Positions 48,027-58,485 of a stretch of 64,000 bases of DNA are shown piece by piece. This DNA comes from Solanum dulcamara (Eukaryota > Streptophyta > Magnoliopsida > Solanales > Solanaceae): NCBI RefSeq assembly GCF_947179165.1, contig NC_077238.1, forward strand, positions 70,539,257-70,603,256, given 5' to 3'. Numbering within the stretch: position 1 is the stretch's first letter; each line of letters begins with the position of its first letter. Both the position numbers and the translations under genes were made by a program. Below the pieces are notes generated by a model. It had not been told where the DNA came from and searched no databases. It worked only from the letters and a program-made list of their open reading frames with translations.

Positions 48027-49430
48027 TGATCACAATTATCAACATTATTTTTTCAGATTAGACTACTTAAGGATATTAATTACTGCTTGTTATTATGTAT
48101 ATATTATCATGTATAAAAATGATGAGAATCAACTAAGTTTTTTGATTTTTTGTTTTGTTTTCTTTATCAATATTTCCATCAAGGTGGTGTAGAAAGTATA
48201 AATAATTAGAGAGAAGAATTTATTACATCAGATCAATTAATTTTGTGAAAATTATAATTTTTATTATTCATAAGTCAAAACTCCTAAAATATTATTATAT
48301 TTTACACGTAAGAAATCTAAAAATAAAACATAAGAAAATTTTGAAAATTCATTTATTCTGTTGAAATCGTAAAAGAGTTATGTTAACAATTTCCTCTGTT
48401 TAAAGTTACATTGAGATACTAATTGAAAGACTCAGCATTTAAGGCCATGCAAAAGTTTGATGCAATGAAGTTTTTGTGATGGCCTTAGATGTTTTGGGCC
48501 ATCACTATGTACATTATAATATATCAATAATTTTATAAGATTCACCGACAAGCTTCGATAACCTTAGGGTATTTGTAAATCTATGTTTTAATATTAAATT
48601 TTAAGTATTATTAATTTCGTAGTTCAAATTTTACTTAGTAATATGTTATCATCTGCCCCACCTTAATTTTTGGTTTCTTAATCTGAATATATGTGTCTTC
48701 CAATGTCAAAGTAAACATAAAATTCTATTTCTAATGCAAGGGATAAATTGATTTTTTCCAATAAACTTCAAACATGGGACGAATTTCTCTACTTCATCAA
48801 GGGAGAAAAATTTTAGATAAATAAAAAGAAAAATATAAACATGATGATAAATTATTAATTTTAAGTTTTTGGAGTGCAAACATCACTTCTATACAAGTAC
48901 GTTAAAACAGAACAGTTGAAGTTTTTAACATACAAAAGCCAAGAAAGTAATAAGTCTTCTTGATAATATTTTTTTGATTCTTTGATTCAATTTTAATTTT
49001 AGATGCATTACTAGTTTACACTAGAAAGTTTCAAAATAAAAATTTACCCAATATCTAAATTAGTTTGTTAGATTTTGAAGTGTAAGAGATCATTTTTGAA
49101 AATCATACTAACAACAACAATATTTCAATAACAATAGTAGTAAGAGCAAAAATAAATATTTCAGTATGTAGTAAATATTAAACTAATTGTCCATAGATTT
49201 AATAAGTGAATGAAACAACAAAGTTTGAAACAAATAATAAAACACGACAGAAGGATACTCAAATGAGGACAAAGGAAAAGTGATACAGATTGTTCTATGA
49301 CACAATCTAGAAATGAAAAATATTAAAAGACATAAATAATTCAATGGACATAGAAAACAATACTAATTGACAAGAAACACATTGGTCCTTAGACGTTATG
49401 GTGTGATTTGGATCTTGTACATTAACATTT
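48027..49430. other. AT-rich downstream flank of MADS copy C
   Basis: Resumes the spacer of unit 3 after G3 and follows 30486-31938 closely. It has a deletion of about 55-60 bp near 48953 ('gtaataagtcttc') relative to unit 2. The inverted repeat GTGATGGCC...GGCCATCAC recurs at 48476-48505. No gene seen. Confidence 0.7.
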
Positions 49431-50390
49431 TTAAAAAAATGGGTCATCCAGTAAAGTTATTACGTCATCATTCCAATTCAGTAACCCAGATAATGTAAGA
49501 CTAGGTGATAAGGCACCAGAGTTATTCAGATTGTTATTCATTGACGTTGATACATCAATTGAAGGGATATCCTCTGTAGGGTTATTCATTGACGTTGCTA
49601 GACCAATTGGAGGGATATCTGTTGAAGGTTCCATTTGTTGTGTCGTTGGAGGAAACAGTGGGGAATACATTGGAGGAGCCATCATTGGTGAAGGCATCGG
49701 AGAGTCTACTATTGTTGATGGAGTTAGAGGGGCCATTCCAGGATTTTCTCTAATAGCCATTTGTTGAGGCATTGGAGATAATAATATTGGACCCACTGGA
49801 GGAAACATTTTTGCAAACAATAGAGGAGAAGGATTCCTAGGCCCTCCAGAGTTGGTCCTACCAGTTACCATTAATTCAACAATGGGTTGAGAGGCATTCG
49901 AGTTAGAACCCTCTCCATCAACAATTTTCATCATCAATTCACGAACCTCTTCGAGGTTTTTCTTGATCATGCGACTCAGGTCATTCTGATCGTAGGGGTG
50001 CATGTTAGCAGAAACTTTTTTTCCAATTAACACCTCATACATCTCATTTCTCATTTTCTTGACTCTATTTTCCTTTCTTATTTTTTGTAGTTGTTCCTCC
50101 AACTTCTCGATCCTTTGCTCGGTGAACTCTTCTATAGTCACCATATTTTTGGATTTCTCTAATGTCGGCAACTCCTTAAACTTTATAAAAGTGGTGCGTG
50201 CAGCATCATTATTTGGAAATATGTATGGTTCATTTCTATAAGGACCATAGACAACAGCAGCCACTTCAACATCACAAAGTATTTTGAGCTCTTCACACTT
50301 TTTGAAGAGACCTTTTTGTCTTTTCTGGTATGAGACTTTTCTTTTACTCTCATCTTCAATCAAAGTGAAGTTAACTTTTTTTCTTGGCAT
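49431..50390 (-). CDS. MADS copy C: intact type I M-gamma (AGL80-like) MADS-box transcription factor
   Basis: A 319-residue intronless ORF, similar in length to Arabidopsis AGL80 (about 320). Residues 1-60 form the MADS domain ('MPRKKVNFTLIEDESKRK', 'KRQKGLFKKCEELKILCDV', 'AAVVYGPY'), which binds CArG-type DNA. Residues 82-125 are a charged probable coiled coil ('EQRIEKLEEQLQKIRKEN') for dimerisation. Residues 190-290 are rich in Pro, Met and Ser with an imperfect duplication ('IPPIGLATSMNN', 'IPSIDVSTSMNN'). The end is an acidic-hydrophobic motif, 'NWNDDVITLLDDPFF'. In Arabidopsis, AGL80 acts in the central cell with the M-alpha partner AGL61; the same role here is inference. It is the only array copy without a lesion. 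The start is fixed by MADS alignment and the TATA box 101 bp upstream. Whether it is expressed is unknown. Confidence 0.87.
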   Translation of the reverse strand: MPRKKVNFTLIEDESKRKVSYQKRQKGLFKKCEELKILCDVEVAAVVYGPYRNEPYIFPNNDAARTTFIKFKELPTLEKSKNMVTIEEFTEQRIEKLEEQLQKIRKENRVKKMRNEMYEVLIGKKVSANMHPYDQNDLSRMIKKNLEEVRELMMKIVDGEGSNSNASQPIVELMVTGRTNSGGPRNPSPLLFAKMFPPVGPILLSPMPQQMAIRENPGMAPLTPSTIVDSPMPSPMMAPPMYSPLFPPTTQQMEPSTDIPPIGLATSMNNPTEDIPSIDVSTSMNNNLNNSGALSPSLTLSGLLNWNDDVITLLDDPFF

Positions 50391-51510
50391 GATTAAAGGG
50401 CTGGAGAAATGTGTTTGTTTGGATATGTGGTATCCAATAGCTTTGTTGTTGTAGTAGTTGGTGTGCTTTTTCTTGCCTAGGATTAACTCCTATTTATATA
50501 AAAATATTTGCATTCTCCAAATTTCGAATAGTTTGAATTTGACACATTTTTCTCTATAGGATGAACTATTTTGGAAAAACACTAACTGAGGGGATCTTAG
50601 ACATACATCTAGATAAAATCAACTTGAAATATATGTATTTTATGGTTCCAGTCTTATGTTGACCAACTTATTAGGAAAAATATTAATGATGTTTAATCTA
50701 TGTAGTCTCCACAAAATATGGTCACAATTTATCCATTTCCTTCATCAAGTCTTTTTTTTAAAAGGATATTTTAATTGAAGGATGAACAAAAGTAAATATT
50801 GAAACAAGGTCATTTTAAGTATTGGCTAGGAATTTTGAAAAATTAATTTTGACAATATTTGAATATGACAAAAAATAATCAATTTTTTTAAAAACACAAA
50901 TACTTTTTAAGTATCAAATGGAGATTTATGTATGATTGTAGATGTTACAATGTCTGTAGAAGCACATTATTATTTTTATTAATTTTGGATAAACCATATT
51001 TAGTAAAATATTTATGTTGCTTTCAAATATATTTGAAACTCAATCTTGCTTAAATATTTTTTGTTAATGTTTCATACTCACCAACCTGTCACTCGATTCA
51101 CATTATAATATTTCCAAATTAGTGTTGAGAAAAATCAATCTGAAATATTCTCACACATCAAAATGATGTGTTTACAATAGTGTGAAATTTAATAGAAAAT
51201 TTTTGTTCATTTTAAGAAAAATACTCAAGATGAAGGGAGATTAGTTTCAAATGTCTTACAATATTTTTTTCAAATGAAGATGTAAATTTATTACTCACAT
51301 GAATTTTTTTCTTTTTATGGTAAATAAGAAAACTTTTAATAATATTAGGATTGATATATAAGTTTCTTTGATCCTTTCTAGCTAATGTCAATCTGTTTAA
51401 ACAAGAGAGGAAGAAAGAACGACAAATTTATTAAGTTTATGTCATGATTAGTTTAATCCGTTTAAATGTAATGACCTATCATGTCATTTTTAAAAATACC
51501 AGCGATAAAA
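50391..51510 (-). promoter_or_regulatory. Upstream region of MADS copy C
   Basis: TATATAAATA on the minus strand at 50491-50500, 101 bp before the ATG, followed by a leader of about 70 bp. A perfect inverted repeat ACACATCA (51153-51160) and TGATGTGT (51164-51171) lies about 760 bp upstream. Only two differences from the copy D upstream region were found over about 1.1 kb. The region is cut at 51510 by LTR fragments, so any more distal element is lost. Confidence 0.58.
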
Positions 51511-52467
51511 TGTGTAACACCCCCTAAAATGTTATTGATTCATGGATTTTTTCATTCATGAAGTCCAAATGAATTATCAAAGTTTTCTATTTAATTCAAG
51601 CATGAAACTTTATGGATTTTCATATCTTGATTCCAATTGCATAGATTATTAAATATTTGAAGTTTAATCACCTATCTTATGTTAGTTTATGTTGGCTCTT
51701 AAATGCATTGAATTGTTGATTTATTAAAGTCCTTATATGAAGACATAAAAAGGTTTTAAAGTATTTTTATCATATTATGATCTCTAATGACTAAAGTATT
51801 TTGATCATAATTATGTTCTCTCATAACTAAAGTATATTGATCATAATTATGTTCTCTAATGACTAAAGTATTTTGATCATAATTATGTTCTCTAATGATT
51901 AAAGTATTTTGATCATAATTATGTTCTCTAATGACTAAAGTATTTTGATCATAATTATGTTCTCTCATGACTAAAGTATATTGATCATAATTATGTTCTC
52001 TAATGCTAAAGTATTTTGATCATAATTATGTTCTCTCATGACTAAAGTATTTTGATCATAATTATGTTCTCTAATGACTAAAGTATTTTGATTATATTAT
52101 GTTCTCGCATGCCTAAAGTATTTTGATCATATTATGATCTTTCATGCCTAAAGTATTTTGATCATAATTATTTCTCTCATGACTAAAGTATTTGGATTAT
52201 ATTATGATCTCTCATGCATAAAGTATTTTTATCATATTATGATCTCTCATGCCTAAAGTATTTTGATCATAATTATGTTCTCTCATGCCTAAAGTATTTT
52301 GATTATAAAAATTATGTTCATTTTTTTTAAGATTTACTCTAAGGTATGCAAGACCTCAATGAGAGTATTCCTACCTATGACACCTCTTAAAACGTTGTAT
52401 GTGGTATTTTAATTCTCGACGAAAATAATACTCTCTCGGTATTTTGGGCATAACTTTTCATAAGATA
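51511..52467 (+). mobile_element. Two truncated LTR fragments related to G0, joined head to tail
   Basis: 'tgtaacaccccctaaaatg' at 51513 resembles the G0 LTR start at 125, and 'aggtatgcaagacctcaatgagagt' near 52341 resembles 927-951. A second LTR start, 'tgacacctcttaaaacgttg', follows at about 52378, with 'gtattttgggcataacttttcata' near 52438, as at 193-216. It is then cut by the reverse-oriented LTR at 52468. No coding sequence. Confidence 0.6.
51757..52318. repeat. 36-bp minisatellite, about 16 units
   Basis: Consensus unit approximately 'actaaagtattttgatcata' followed by 'attatgttctctaatg', 35-36 bp, 16 copies counted by the 'aaagtat' word. Most units contain the 10-bp perfect palindrome CATAATTATG next to TGATCA. 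The minus strand reads as a 12-residue peptide repeat because the period is divisible by three; this is not evidence of coding. Confidence 0.9.
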
Positions 52468-54616
52468 TGTCACGCCCTGGGAGGGTACCCTAGGCATGGC
52501 CGGCACTCGAAGGCCATTTCTGACCTCCGAGCGAACCACCTGGTCCAGTCACACATTCATTCAAACACATTCTCTTAGCGGAAAAAAACTTAATTAATAA
52601 AATAATGTTCACAATATGGGGACGAAGGCCAAACATTCATCAACTCAAGGCTACCAATAATCAAAATGAAGGAAACGACAACACACTATACAAGAAAGCT
52701 TAACATCCTCCGAAAACTAGGAGGACTCACCAACTAGCTGGGAGTGTATGTGGATCTTCAACGGAGCGCCGGTTGATGATCTCTAGTACCTGTCTCTGCA
52801 TCATGAAACGATGCAGGCCAACTGGCATCAGTACATTTTCTTAACCGACAACCATCACTTATAAGCTAGTGAAAGTACAACAAACCGACGTTATTGTCGC
52901 ATCCGTTCATACTTTGCCAGGGTATGAACGAATCAACCAATCATGGATCCAATCCAACCAAGTCCTATAATGTCAAGACAAACCTCTCGGGGAAGCATCC
53001 GACTTAATGGTTCAATCCCCCCTACGTTTGGCAACACAGATATTGGGTTCGAGTATCGACTATACTCTTGCCCAATTCGGTGCTCGATACTCCTCCCAAG
53101 ACTCAATGCTCATAAAACTCCATCCAATCAACTCAATCAACTCATATCGACAAGTCTCATTACAACCTTGTCAACTCATAAATTCTATCACAATCAAATC
53201 TCTTGCAATTGTACTATCCGATCAATCTCAATCATCTCTTTAAAAGAAATTTAAATGCACATTTATTGCAACATATAGATATAATCAATCATTACCTCCA
53301 TCCATTTGAGAAATCTTTGTGACTCATCACAACTTCAAGACCTTAAATCGACATTTTAAAATCGACAACATTTTTAGGAAAATAACATCCTTTATCACAA
53401 TCTAAATAGTTAAAAGGTTAATAACACATATTTAACAACTCATCTTTATCAACTCATACTCACATAAAGGCCCATTTTAAGAACTTTTTAGCTCAACAAC
53501 ATCAACACATATAGAGTCAAATAAATAGGGGACAAAACTCATACAAATATAACCATACCAAGAAAACTCCATTTTTCATGAACATCTAACCTCAAAGCAA
53601 GAGTAGGGCACATGGGTGGACTCAACTCATGTTTTGGATAGCCTTACATACCTTAGAATAGACTCTTGAAGAAACCTTGTTGTTGGGTCTTCAATGGAAA
53701 GCTTGAAGTCTTAAAGCTCTTGGAACAATCTCTTGTTAGAAATGGAGAAGAAGAAGAAGAAGAGAGAGAGAGAGAAGCTCCTAGGGCTTTTAGAGAGAGA
53801 GTGAGGCTGTAAAAATGTGTTCCCAAAAGACCAAGGATAATACATATATAATTTGGGACAATTCCCAAATTGCACCTTCTCAAAGTTCTGGAAAAAATAG
53901 GCAAAAATGTACCTGGCGCGATAGTGACGCGTCGCGCCATTGGAGCGCCAGGCTGATTACGCCTAAAACCTGCACAACTCGTAGTGGTGTGCCGCGCCAA
54001 GGAATAAACTACTGAGGCATGTTTCTGGCGCGATAGTGGCACGTCGCACCCTTATAGCGCTAAGGCCAATATTTTCTGGGTTCTGGAAATTGGCTTGAAA
54101 AACCCTGCACACCTTTTAGTGGCGCCCCGCGCCAGAGCCCAAACTACTGAGGCATGTTTCTGGTGCGATAGTGGCGCGTCGCGCCACTACGGCGCCAAGC
54201 CCAGTTTTCCAGCAATTGCAACCCAGGCCTAAAACTCTGTTGTACTAGTTCATCTTAGGATCGTCATTTCTTTAGACTTCGAACTCCAAAATTTACATTC
54301 TTGGTGGCGTTGGAAAGAAGACTCGACGACCATTAATTTAATAGGTCGTGGGCCACCCAGATTGTCATATATTAAAATATAGGGTCGTTAGAAGTCAACC
54401 CCTCATGCGAACTCCTCCTCAAACTTAGACACAACGAATCTTTTTGGTCTTAGCTCGGTCTTAGGGGTCCTCCATGACCCCATATCACCTCCAACACTCC
54501 TCAATTACTCGGGGACTCATCTTAACTCAAGCACACACTTCTAAATAATTGGGTTCGACCTTGCACGAATACAAGAAGGGTCTGAATCCTAGGGAAAAAT
54601 TTTGAGAGGCGTTACA
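52468..54616 (-). repeat. LTR of a G2-family element, reverse orientation
   Basis: 2,149 bp from TGTCACGCCC to GGCGTTACA. Reversed, it matches the G2 LTRs, including the GC-rich 'gcgcc' block (about 53910-54215), the CT-rich leader (53740-53800) and the end 'gggagggtaccctagg'. It is followed by a reversed polypurine tract (54617-54629), so it is the 3' LTR of a minus-strand element. It inserted into the G0-like LTR fragment at 52467. Confidence 0.88.
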
Positions 54617-55011
54617 TTATCTCCCCCTTGGGATCATTCATCCTCGAATGACGAGTAACCAAGAATAGACTCGGGGCGCAAATGAAAATCAAGAATTCAG
54701 TCATTCAATCAATCAAATTCTTAAACCATTATCAATCAAGACTCAAAATGCACAAATGAATTCAAGTCAAGGATATAGACATTACCTTCAACATTCTCCT
54801 CGGTAGGCACGAATAGATGTGGATATTTAGATTTCATGGCTTCCTCCACTTCCCATGTGGCTTCCTCAACAAGTTGGTTTCTCCACAGGACTTTGACTGA
54901 GGCGATCTCTTTATTCCTCAATTTGCGAATTTGGCGATCAAGAATTTGGACCGGAACCTCTTCATATGATAAGCTATCCTTAACTCCAATACTATCAATG
55001 GGGAATACCAA
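54617..55011 (-). pseudogene. G2-family pol tail, fused to MADS copy D
   Basis: On the minus strand this encodes the end of pol, with 'DSLSYEEVPVQILDRQIRKL', 'NKEIASVKVLWRNQLVEEAT' and 'KSKYPHLFVP', ending near 54736. It corresponds to 23895-24145 of G2. Going in the upstream direction the element simply stops at 55011, where MADS sequence begins; the rest of the element is absent. The join has 3 bp of microhomology (TGA, 55012-55014). The frame is open across the join. Confidence 0.85.
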
Positions 55012-55713
55012 TGAAGGCATCGGAGAGTCTACTATTGTTGATGGAGTTAGAGGGGCCATTCCAGGATTTTCTCTAATAGCCATTTGTTGAGGCATTGGAG
55101 ATAATAATATTGGACCCACTGGAGGAAACATTTTTGCAAACAATAGAGAAGAAGGATTCCTAGGCCCTCCAGAGTTGGTCCTACCAGTTACCATTGATTC
55201 AACAATGGGTTGAGAGGCATTCGAGTTAGAACCCTCTCCATCAACAATTTTCATCATCAATTCACGAACCTCTTCGAGGTTTTTCTTGATCATGCGACTC
55301 AGGTCATTCTGATCGTAGGGGTGCATGTTAGCAGAAACTTTTTTTCCACTTAACACCTCATACATCTCATTTGTCATTTTCTTGACTCTATTTTCCTTTC
55401 TTATTTTTTGTAGTTGTTCCTCCAACTTCTCGATCCTTTGCTCGGTGAACTCTTCTATAGTCACCATATTTTTGGATTTCTCTAATGTCGGCAACTCCTT
55501 AAACTTTATAAAAGTGGTGCGTGCAGCATCATTATTTGGAAATATGTATGGTTCATTTCTATAAGGACCATAGACAACAGCAGCCACTTCAACATCACAA
55601 AGTATTTTGAGCTCTTCACACTTTTTGAAGAGACCTTTTTATCTTTTCTGGTATGAGACTTTTCTTTTACTCTCATCTTCAATCAAAGTGAAGTTAACTT
55701 TTTTTCTTGGCAT
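55012..55713 (-). pseudogene. MADS copy D: truncated, with nonsense codon, chimeric with gypsy pol
   Basis: The start codon is at 55711-55713. The codon for Gln in 'KRQKGL' is TAA (CAA changed by one transition, near 55640), so translation from the normal start ends after about 23 residues. Downstream the frame is open from 55587 ('MAAVVYGPYRNEPY') through the coiled-coil and Pro-rich segment to 'PSTIVDSPMPS', then passes directly into the pol tail to 54736: a 283-codon chimeric ORF. The last quarter of the MADS protein is lost. Over about 700 bp it differs from copy C at only about five positions. Probably non-functional. The chimeric frame has an internal ATG but lacks the N-terminal half of the MADS domain. 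Confidence 0.88.
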
Positions 55714-56815
55714 GATTAAAGGGCTGGAGAAATGTGTTTGTTTGGATATGTGGTATCCAATAGCTTTGTTGTTGTAGTAGTTGGTGTGCTTTTTCTTGCC
55801 TAGGATTAACTCCTATTTATATAAAAATATTTGCATTCTCCAAATTTCGAATAGTTTGAATTTGACACATTTTTCTCTATAGGATGAACTATTTTGGAAA
55901 AACACTAACTGAGGGGATCTTAGACATACATCTAGATAAAATCAACTTGAAATATATGTATTTTATGGTTCCAGTCTTATGTTGACCAACTTATTAGGAA
56001 AAATATTAATGATGTTTAATCTATGTAGTCTCCACAAAATATGGTCACAATTTATCCATTTCCTTCATCAAGTCTTTTTTTTAAAAGGATATTTTAATTG
56101 AAGGATGAACAAAAGTAAATATTGAAACAAGGTCATTTTAAGTATTGGCTAGGAATTTTGAAAAATTAATTTTGACAATATTTGAATATGACAAAAAATA
56201 ATCAATTTTTTTAAAAACACAAATACTTTTTAAGTATCAAATGGAGATTTATGTATGATTGTAGATGTTACAATGTCTGTAGAAGCACATTATTATTTTT
56301 ATTAATTTTGGATAAACCATATTTAGTAAAATATTTATGTTGCTTTCAAATATATTTGAAACTCAATCTTGCTTAAATATTTTTTGTTAATGTTTCATAC
56401 TCACCAACCTGTCACTCGATTCACATTATAATATTTCCAAATTAGTGTTGAGAAAAATCAATCTGAAATATTCTCACACATCAAAATGATGTGTTTACAA
56501 TAGAGTGAAATTTAATAGAAAATTTTTGTTCATTTTAAGAAAAATACTCAAGATGAAGGGAGATTAGTTTCAAATGTCTTACAATATTTTTTTCAAATGA
56601 AGATGTAAATTTATTACTCACATAAATTTTTTTCTTTTTATGGTAAATAAGAAAACTTTTAATAATATTAGGATTGATATATAAGTTTCTTTGATCCTTT
56701 CTAGCTAATGTCAATCTGTTTAAACAAGAGAGGAAGAAAGAACGACAAATTTATTAAGTTTATGTCATGATTAGTTTAATCCGTTTAAATGTAATGACCT
56801 ATCATGTCATTTTAG
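55714..56815 (-). promoter_or_regulatory. Upstream region of MADS copy D
   Basis: TATATAAATA at 55814-55823, 101 bp before the ATG. Nearly identical to 50391-51490 of copy C (two differences noted, at the 'acaatagagtg' and 'cacataaat' sites). It stops at 'atgtcatttt' (56813), where unit 5 begins abruptly. Confidence 0.55.
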
Positions 56816-57567
56816 AGTGGAAAATTTCTCGACTTCATCAAGGGAGAAAATTTTTAGATAAATAAAAAGAAAAATATAAACATGATGATAAATTATTAAT
56901 TTTAAGTTTTTGGAGTGGAAACATCACTTCTATACAAGTACGTTAAAACAGAACAGTTGAAGTTTTTAACATACAAAAGCCAAGAAAGTAATAAATATTG
57001 CATTACTACCATATTTTAAAAAAATATGTTATTATTAAATAAGTCTTCTTGATAATATTTTTTGATTCTTTGATTCAATTTTAATTTTAGATGCATTACT
57101 AGTTTACACTAGAAAGTTTCAAAATAAGAATTTACCGAATATCTAAATTGGTTTGTTAGATTTTGAAGTGTAAGAGATCATTTTTGAAAATCATACTAAC
57201 AACAACAATATTTCAATAACAATAGTAGTGAGCAAAAATAAATATTTCAGTATGTAGTAAATATTAAACTAATTGTCCATAGATTTAATAAGTGAATGAA
57301 ACAACAAATTTTGAAACAAATAATAAAACACGACAGAAGGATACTCAAATGAGGACAAAGGAAAAGTGATACAGATTGTTCTATGACATAATCTAGAAAT
57401 GAAAAATATTAAAAGCCATAAACAATTCAATGGACAACATGGTCATAGAAAACAATACTAATTGACAAGAAACACATTGGTCCTTAGACGTTATGGTGTG
57501 ATTTGGATCTTGTACATTAACATTTTTAAAAAAATCGGTCATCCAGTAAAGTCATTACGTCAGAATT
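56816..57567. other. AT-rich downstream flank of MADS copy E, plus the lost 3' end of its gene
   Basis: Begins mid-spacer at 'gtggaaaatttctcgacttc' (compare 48774), so the join with unit 4 at about 56814-56824 is a breakpoint. The last 42 bases (57526-57567) correspond to the final codons of the full-length MADS gene, untranslated here because of the early stop. Confidence 0.65.
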
Positions 57568-58485
57568 CTAATTCAGTAACCCAGATAATGTAAGACTAGG
57601 TGATAAGGCACCGGAGTTATTCGGATTGTTATTCATTGACGTTGATACATCAATTGAAGGGATATCCTCTGTAGGGTTATTCATTGAATTTGCTACACCA
57701 ATTAGAGGGATATCTGTTGAAGGTTCCATGTGTTGTGTCGTTGGAGGAAACACCGGAGAATACATTGGAGGAGCCATCATTGGTGAAGGCATCGGAGAAT
57801 CCACTATTGTTGATGGCGTTAGAGGGGCCATTCCAGGATTTTCTCTAAAAGCCATTTGTTGAGGCATTGGAGATAATAATATTGGACCCACTGGAGGAAA
57901 CTTTTTTGCAAACAATAGAGGAGAAGGATTCCTAGGCCCTCCAGAGTTGGTCCTACCAGTTACCATTGATTCAACAATGGGTTGAGAGGCATTCAATGTA
58001 AAACCCTCTCCATCAATAATTTTCCTCATTAATTCACGAACCTCTTTGAGGTTTTTCTTGATCACGCGACTCAGGTCATTCTGATCATAAGGGTGCATGT
58101 CAGCAGATTTTTTTTTTCCACTTAACACCTCATACATCTCATTTGTCATTTTCTTCACTTTATTTTCCTTTCTTATTTTTTGTAGTTGTTCCTCCAACTT
58201 CTCGATCCTTTGCTCGGTGAACTCTTCTACTGTCACCATATTTTTGGATTTCTCCAACGTTGGCAACTCCTTAAACTTTATAACAGTGGTGCATGCAGCA
58301 TCATTATTTGGAAATATGAATGGTTCATTTCTGTAAGGACCATAGACAACAGCAGCCACTTCAACATCACAAAGTGTTTTGAGCTCTACATAATTTTTTA
58401 AGAGACCTTTTTGTCTTTTCTGATATGAGACTTTTCTTTTAATCTCATCTTCAATCAAAGTGAAGTTAACTTTGTTTCTTGGCAT
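57568..58485 (-). CDS. MADS copy E: type I M-gamma (AGL80-like) MADS-box gene, 14 codons short
   Basis: A 305-residue ORF from ATG 58485. The MADS domain (1-60) is open, but its second helix reads 'KGLLKNYVELKTLCDV' where copies B and C have 'KGLFKKCEELK', and 'AACTTVIKF' replaces 'AARTTFIKF', changes that could affect dimerisation. The coiled coil and Pro/Met-rich region are present. The codon after 'LSGLLN' is TAG for TGG, removing the acidic end 'WNDDVITLLDDPFF' found in copies A, B and C. It may encode a protein with altered activity, or be an early-stage pseudogene. Upstream it has the conserved TATA box. It is on the same strand and about 8 kb from copy C. Confidence 0.75.
   Translation of the reverse strand: MPRNKVNFTLIEDEIKRKVSYQKRQKGLLKNYVELKTLCDVEVAAVVYGPYRNEPFIFPNNDAACTTVIKFKELPTLEKSKNMVTVEEFTEQRIEKLEEQLQKIRKENKVKKMTNEMYEVLSGKKKSADMHPYDQNDLSRVIKKNLKEVRELMRKIIDGEGFTLNASQPIVESMVTGRTNSGGPRNPSPLLFAKKFPPVGPILLSPMPQQMAFRENPGMAPLTPSTIVDSPMPSPMMAPPMYSPVFPPTTQHMEPSTDIPLIGVANSMNNPTEDIPSIDVSTSMNNNPNNSGALSPSLTLSGLLN

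Noticed and set aside
49531..49767. A 78-codon plus-strand ORF opposite the MADS C-terminal region, present in copies A, B, C and E
   Set aside because: It is the antisense of the Pro/Met/Ser-rich segment (repeated Gly/Ile pattern). It recurs only because the gene is duplicated; no independent coding sign.
51756..51968. Minus-strand ORF with a 12-residue repeat 'REHNYDQNTLVI'
   Set aside because: Produced by a 36-bp minisatellite whose length is divisible by three; frame breaks where unit length varies.
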